The notes beneath the pieces were generated by a model. The model saw nothing but the letters and a program-made list of their open reading frames with translations, was not told the origin of the DNA and did not search any database. DNA of 64,000 nucleotides from Neoarius graeffei. Taxonomy: Eukaryota; Chordata; Actinopteri; Siluriformes; Ariidae. This document shows, piece by piece, positions 27,301-35,688 of this stretch. The first letter of the stretch is position 1. Each line of letters starts with the position of its first letter. The DNA lies in NCBI RefSeq assembly GCF_027579695.1, contig NC_083587.1, positions 47,045,521-47,109,520 on the forward strand. The letters are read 5' to 3'. Made by a program: the position numbers and the translations under genes.

Positions 27301-30300
27301 ATCCATGCCAAGGCACATTGTAGCTGTTCTGGCACCTTGTGGTGGTCCGACACCTTTGTTTTTCCTTTACTTGGCCACCTATCTATGGAGTAAATATGGA
27401 CTGTAGATCAGCTCATGTGAAGTCTCTACAAGCCATAAAAAATGAGCATGACAGCGGCACTCTGGAGCAGGGGCTTAGCCAGGATTGGGAAGGTCGGGAG
27501 TGTTTTTCTAAAAGTAGGGAGTGTAAGAGTAGGTTGTTTGTGACCGGGGGGGACAAATTTTGAAAATTTCATCTTTTTTGGTGCAGTCTGGTGACTTCTG
27601 GAGCTGCAATTGAGCCTTAAAAAGAAATGAAAGAGAGCATTAAATGTGAATTATATTATATTATTTTATTAGGCATTTAACACACATTTTATTTGCTAAC
27701 TTAATAAAATGTTATAGCAAAGTTTAAATTTAGTTTCTTATTCATGAACCAGAACTTTACAAATCACTTTAACTATCAATAAAACCTTGTACAAATTCCT
27801 GCAATAAAAGCAGAGACCTTTTTTAAATTATAATTTCTAGTGCACTTAAGACAAAAAACAAAATACAAATTGCTGCAATCGAGTCTTATTACACCGAATA
27901 CATCTTTACGGCAAAGATGACAACTGGGATTCAGCGGACTCTGCTTAATATTGTGAAATGTATGCAACTGAAAATAATAGATACCTTTTTTTTTTTTAAG
28001 ATTTTTTTGGGGGGCTTTTTCACCTTTATTGGATAGGACAGTGTAGAGACAGGACAGGAAATGATCGGGAGAGAGAGACGGGGAGGGATCGGGAAATGAC
28101 CTCGGGTCGGAATCGAACCCGGGTCCCCGGATTTATGGTACGGCGCCTTAGCCACCTGAGCCACAGAATGTTAGGAATCCTTTTGATTCTGTTAAAAAGT
28201 GCAACAAACAGGAGTTAAAAATAAGTGAAATTAAGCTACAGATGAAAGGAAGTTTTCCTGTAGTTACTTGAAATGTAAATACTGTAAACAATACAAAAAA
28301 TTCAATAATGGTAGTTTATGAAAGTACTATTTAAGATAATGTAAATCTTGGCGAAAGAGAAACCAATCGAAAGAGTGAAAGTGATTATCGTGCCGTTACC
28401 ACGGGAACAGTCTTTTGTGAACGCGGAAGTGGGCTCTCGGCGCGCCGAGTCCGGTGTGACTGAGGAAGGGGACAAGTTTTATGTTTCATCTAATTTAGGT
28501 CCTTTAAAAACTATATTATTTGGCAGTGGGCACATAGGAAAGTGTAAAATTTGTCAATATGTTTATCATACTTGTATGATTTAAAAAAAAAAAAAAAACC
28601 AACCCGCGAAGATATTTATCTAAATGCATGACCTACTCATTCTAAACCTGCCAAGCTTTGCCAGTGAAGCTCTCAAAACTTGTGGTATTTTGCTTCCATT
28701 CAAGCCTTGTTTCGAAGTCTGACCAATAAGAGCACTACATTTTTGGCGGTAAATTTGATTTTCTCGATTTAACTTCCATATATGGAAAGCACGCGCGCCA
28801 CGGGAAACCGTTGACAAAAATGTCCACAGAAATGCACAAAATGACTTCACAAAACAACTAAATTTTGGTTAGCACAGGTTAATATAAAATTTATAGGCCG
28901 TGTTTGGGGATTTACGACAGTGTTTTTTGAGAATTGGCCGTGTGAAACACGGCTGCACGGCTCGCGAGCTAAGCCTATGCTCTGGAGCAGTTATGGGTAA
29001 TGGTGCAGATTTTATATTTTGGATATTGCCATCTAACTGCGAGACCTTATTTCCGTGCCAGGACCAGATAGAATGATGGGAGGCCCAGACAGCAGATCCA
29101 TGCACCTGGGCTCCGATGCATTTGGAATGGGTCCACGAAGCGAGGACATGGGCAGACCTTACCCTGATGATCTGCCAATGAACAGCGATAGAATGATGAG
29201 ATCTAAAGGCCCAGAGTCCAGCAACACCCTCTCAACTCTTCTCAGATGTCTGGTACAGTTCGATATGTTGGTTTGTCTTGTAAATATTGAAAAGCTTATT
29301 TACATTGCATGTTAAAGTTAAAGCTTCTGGGTTGTGTTGTAGGTAATGCTCCTGTAGTTTCCAACGAACGTGGTGGTTTAAATTCTTCTCATGTCTAACG
29401 ACATTCTTCAGGAGAAACCTTCTAGTAAAAAAACCCAGCAGTTACACACACTTTGGCAGTGGAGTTTATTCAGCCTTGTTTATTTTAGGACACATTCCGC
29501 ATCGAGTGTGAAGATGATGCTCAGATCGTGCTGAAGATCACACAGAAGCTCACGGATGTCTTGATGGAATACCGCCTCAGGACCATCTCTCCGGTAACAA
29601 ACTAAACTGGAATACTAGGGGTGGGGGACTATTCCTGTCCGAAAATGGTTGATGGGTGGTTAGAAAATGTTATCCATGAAGGAGTGAACGTTATTGTCGA
29701 CTTATTGGTGGTAATGTAATGGTGCATTCATGTCGAGGCTTTTTTTTTTTTGTCATTTCAACCATATAGAGATCTTGCAGTCACGTGACCGGAAAGTTCA
29801 CAGCCGCCATCTTGTCGGTAAAAAACACAGCTGAATACTGCTGCACTCGTGTACAGAATGGATCAATTTCAACCGACGGACTACACGGCTCATTTTTCTA
29901 ATGAACAGATAACTAGATATATGTCTAAAATAAACGATCTACAGATTAGTGACCCTTATGGCTTACCGGACGTAGTTTTCATGACCGTGTCAGTGGATAT
30001 TGAACTGCCAGCGAAATACCCGGACGTGTATAATTACCTCATCAACTTTCCCTCGCTGTTCAGTGGTGAAGCACTGCGTGCTTATAAATCTCTGGACAGT
30101 TATCTTTACAGAAATTCAGGATTTGTCAGCCACGGCATCTTGTAAACAAGAAAATAATCCTCATTGGACGGTAAGTCACTTAAGTATTGAGTGTAATACT
30201 ATTATAATACTATCTAATACTATTTATATCAGTATCTAGTATAGCACTGACCAGCCGATTATAGAATAAGGTAATTCCAGCTGTAATTCCAAATCGTCCG

Positions 30301-33300
30301 TCTTGTTTACCATGGATCTGGCGTTGGAGAGGTAGAGGCTTAGCAGTGGAGGTTTGAGTGGCTGTTTTCTGAGCTTAGTCAACAGGCCGGCTCTGCCTGC
30401 AGCCTCGCTTTTGCTTCCTCTCGCCTGCCAGACCTGATAACAATCCACGGAGACCCCGCTGGTCTCGCTATCTCGTCCGGAATGTTGTGCATGCGATGGA
30501 AATCGCTACAAACCGTCATTTTCTGCTGGAAACCAATGTCCAGTAAGTCCATACGGTTGTAGTGGATATTGAAGTCCGGTACAGACGAACAACACGCAAA
30601 AATATAAACGTGCACAGGTAGGGAGAGCTTGTAGCCGCAGCCGTTGTAGTAGAATTGTATATAGTAGGGTTTTCCAGAAGAAAAGGCAGAAGCAGAAGTA
30701 GAACTAGAAGTAGAAGGCGGAAATATGGCGTTTGACCGACAAGATGGCGTTTGTTACAATCTGGATCGGCTGTGACGTCACATGCAAGATCTCTATAGGC
30801 CTACAGTTGGTACACAGTTAAAACAAAACATTTCTCCAAGAACATGGTGCGACATTAAACATCAAGACTACAATCTAGATATAACAATATGGTGCATGAG
30901 TGCAGCGAGTGCAAACATTACATTACATGGCGTTGAGTAGACGCTCTTCTCCAGAGCGACACACGAGTACAAAAGTCAGGTACATGAAGTGCTAACTTCT
31001 AGACAAGAAGGTTCTAGTGCCAACTGAACAAGTGACAGAAATATCTAGTGTAATATGCTGTTGAAGTACTAATACTCAAACAGCCAAGGAAACAAACCAA
31101 CCATATAAAGTACAACTAAGTAGAGAACTCAAAACGGCTAAGCCCAGGCTAGACCATACACAGCCTGGGTTGGTTAATGGTGCGTTCATGTGCTATGGGA
31201 ATTATGGTAAATACCAAACGCCGACATGGAAAGCACACATGAACGCCCCCTCTTGTGGTATTTTCCACTGGGCAACTCTTAGAAAATTTTGATACACGAG
31301 TTGCCGAGATGAGATGAACTTTAACCTTTCCAACATGGCGGCGAGCGGTACAAGACTAGCTTATGAACCAAGAAAGAAGTGGTTTTCACCTACGGAAAGC
31401 TGACTCTCACCTTTTAAACGAGTCATGTTATTATAATATGTATATTATAGCCTAATACAAAATATTCTGTGGCTGTCCAAAGAACGCCAACAATGATCTA
31501 GATACTGGTTACACTCATTGTGGCTACAGCCAAATTTCCAAAAACTGCGTGGCATTCAATGTGTTAAGAAAATCTCTACTTGTCATGATCAGGAAATATT
31601 CAGCATTATTTACCTTTTGACTTTTGATAACTCATATTCCTGCTGCAGCTGATGAACAAGGCAATCTATAATTGTTTTAGCCAGATAACAGGCCTGATTC
31701 TGAATCTGGTCCACCATCTTTAATTTGTCAACAACAACAACAAAAGCATGTGAACACAACACACTGGTAAATACCACTTCCCAACTGGAAAATATCATCT
31801 TCCCATAGCACATGAACGCAGCATAAGACCGAAACGCAGTTACAGAGTGGGCAGGGGAGAGGTGCAGCCTGAAGAGGCGAGTCTTCAGTCTGCGGTTGAA
31901 GGTGGGCAGGGAGTCGGCAGTTCTGACCTTAATTGGAAGGTCATTCCGCCAACGGGGAACCAGGACAGACAGCAGTCTTGAGTGGGCTGAAGCATTGCAG
32001 ACTATAAACTACACAAACATAAAGTGCAGACATCAAGGACAGTGCAAAAAAAAAAAAAAAAGACAACTAGCACAGACGGTACAGTGCCAACCAGTACCTG
32101 TTACTGTTAATGTGTGGAAGTTTGGGTGTGCGTTTTGAGGTAGTAATATGTCTCGTCTCATCTCATCTCATTATCTCTAGCCACTTTATCCTGTTCTACA
32201 GGGTCGCAGGCAAGCTGGAGCCTATCCCAGCTGACTACGGGCGAAAGGCGGGGTACACCCTGGACAAGTCGCCAGGTCATCACAGGGCTGACACATAGAC
32301 ACAGACAACCATTCACACTCACATTCACACCTACGGTCAATTTAGAGTCACCAGTTAACCTAACCTGCATGTCTTTGGACTGTGGGGGAAACCGGAGCAC
32401 CCGGAGGAAACCCACGCGGACACGGGGAGAACATGCAAACTCCACACAGAAAGGCCCTCGCCGGCCACGGGGCTCGAACCCGGACCTTCTTGCTGTGAGG
32501 CGACGGCGCTAACCACTACACCACCGTGCCGCCGTAGTAATACTTTTTTTTTTAAACATAAGCATTGTAAAAAGTGACCAGAGTATCATTCTTTCCTGTG
32601 CAAAGACTGCAGTGGGAGTGGTGTGATCAACAGTGTGCATCAGTCGAGTCCCTCAGAGTTGAGGAGTCTGATGGCATGTGGGGGGTGGGAGACTGTTCCA
32701 GAGCCTGGCTGTGAAGGCCCGAATGCTTTTTCATATCAAGTGGCAGGACCCGGACACGGAAGTCCCAAAATGGGCTGGACTTCCCAATGTTAACACACAC
32801 ACTTCTGCAGAAAGCCCAAGCCAGATGGACCAGCCATGTTGTCGGGGTGCCAGACAGTCGACTGCCCAAACAGTTCTTGTATGGAGAGCTGTGCCAAGGC
32901 AAGCACTCATCTGGGGGGGGAGAAGAAATGCTTCAAGTAGTCGCTTGCTCAGGATGGCGAACAAAGTTCACCAGTAGCCGCACGTGCAACAGAGATGAAA
33001 CGCAGCAGTCCACACCAGCCGAGGCCCATCAGAAACAAGCCGCGTGGAAGGCTCAAATTATCGCCACCCCCACTACAGCACTTACCCACTCGTGCTTTCA
33101 AAGCCCGGCTTGGCCTGATCAGTCACCTCCAGACCCACAACCACCCCCTGCCAATTGAAGTCATCGTCCTCTTTGACCCCAACGGATGAACATCTAAGGA
33201 TCCAAACTGTGAAATGTCTTTCCATTTCCTTTAAAGCTACTTGCTGTAAATTCTGCCCATCAAAATGCATTTTGGTTGGTGGGTAGATTATACGGAGCCA

Positions 33301-35626
33301 GATCACTCACCTAAACCTGCTGGAAATCAAATAATTCTGTAACTTTTTTTTTTTAACTTCCTGCATTTGTCTCCCAGTAATACAGCCAATACTTCATCCC
33401 TGCACCACTCTGGAACCCAAATTTAAATTACTTATTGTACTTCTGGTTTTTAATGATGGTGTGGTGTAACACCAAGTTTAAGTCTAATAATACCAGATAA
33501 ACTTTTCTGTGTAAAATTAGATAATGCTCAGACGTGGCATAAGAGACGGTCCCTGAAATAGTTATGCTGGAGCATAAAATGTGTCCTCGCTCGAGTGCAG
33601 AACTTCTTTGAAGAGATGTCTGTGGGGTTTTTTTTCTTTTTTTTTTTTTTTCCTGTGAAATTTACAAATTATTTGATGAATTCAAACTACTCTGCTTGCC
33701 TTTTAACAAATCGCCCTCAAAGGGCTTCAGTTTATTAAAAGTATAAAGCTGACAGCATATGTTCGAGTACAAGTCAATTTGAAATATAAAGTTGATTAAA
33801 GAAATTAAACATGGCGACAATGAGCAATTCTATCAAAAGTAAACCCGTGCTATACTAAGCATAATATCTATAAGAGCAAATAAACGTTCGACAGATAAAC
33901 TGTCAGCAAAATGGCTTTGATATACTGAGAACCAAAGTTCTAAGCAACAACCAGGGTTCCCGCGGGGTCTAAAAAAGTCTAAAATTCAGAAAGTTAAATT
34001 TTAGGCCTTAAAATGTCTAAAAAACCCCCACACATTTTCATCCCGGGTCTAAAATTCTTACATCCGCTCAGTCCGTTCCTAGAAGTGCCTGCAAAACATT
34101 AATAAAAAATGTGCCGGTTGCGTTGTCTGCCTGCTAAAAAACTTCAATCACCGATGATCGCGGCAAGTATGCAACGGTCCAGTTTGTCCACTACGCCTAC
34201 CGTAGTTCTACCTTCTAAGTTCCTGCCGAGTTTATGCAGTCTGTGGCAGTCAGAGAAGGTTAGCGGTTGTGTTGGCAGTGCGATGAAGAGTGTGGATAGC
34301 GCGTCGAATAATAGTGAGTAAAGAGGTTCACATACTTTTGCCACTCACAGATATGTAATACTGGATCATTTTCCTCAATAAATAAATGACCAAGTATAAT
34401 ATTTTTGTCTCATTTGTTTAACTGGGTTCTCTTTATCTACTTTTCGGACTTATGTGAAAATCTGATGTTTTGGGTCATATTTATGCAGAAATATAGAAAA
34501 TTCTAAAGGGTTCACAAACTTTCAAGCACCGCCGTAAGTATGAAAAACGAGAATGTTCTGCGAGCAATAGGCTGAAGCACACTATCGCTAAAAGGAGCTG
34601 TGTTGGGCTGGAACGGTGGGTTAAATAGCCGCTCACATTAGCGCGGAGAGCTTTCACACTGTCGGCGGTCTCAAAAGTAGCCGGTCACCGGCGGCAAATC
34701 GCCGTCTGTGGCTTGTTATGCCGCCGGCTATTGTCAGTCAAGTCACAAAACTTAATATTAAATATTTCTGACGGCAAAAGAAGTTGTGAACGTAAATTAC
34801 ATCCACTATGTCATGTATGTCTGTTGCCGCGTCAACTTTGTTTACATCCTTGACATGAGTGCAGCCATTACTGCCCTGTGTTGCCAGATTGGGCGGTTTT
34901 AAGTGCATTTTGGTGGGTTTTGAACATATTTTGGGCTGTAAAACGTCAGCAGTATCTGGCAACATATTCTTTTTTTTACTTAATACAAGAAATTAATGGA
35001 TGCCAACGTTTTTGCCAAAATAGTATTTTATTTTCCATTGTTTAGGCAGCTTCAGCATCATACTGTGAGATTCTGTTCAAATTGTTTTTTTTTTTTCTTC
35101 TATGAAGCCTGAGCCATTTATTTTATTAGTTTATAATTATTGTTTAATTTAGTCTTCAGGAGAGACTGCCTGCACACAGTACTAGTATTAATAGGTTTTT
35201 TTCTTCCATGAAAGCTGAGGCATTTATATTATATTTTAAGGTAACTTCATGTTGTGCTGTGAGCTTCTCTGCACTTTAACTTTTGAACCAACAGGTGCAT
35301 TTGGATAAGTAAAGCCTATTTTTCTGCATTTTTGTAGTCCTGGTAATCTTTTATATTGGTAAAGTTGTTTATAGGACCATTTCTCAGTGTCTTTGTTTTT
35401 TTTAATCAATAGTTTTTCAGTAATAACTTAATATTTAACATATCACTCAATTTTAAACAACCCCCATAGTCTCCAAAATTTCTGTGGGAAACACTGGTGT
35501 GCGTAACAACGCTAATCAAGCTTAAGCTAGACGACCCGCCTCAAATGCCCGTCCCGGGTAAATGTTATCCCAATTTTAGACGATCTGTTCCAAACCATCC
35601 CACCCCATGAAAAATTCGTACTTGCA

Positions 35627-35688
<62 letters not shown>

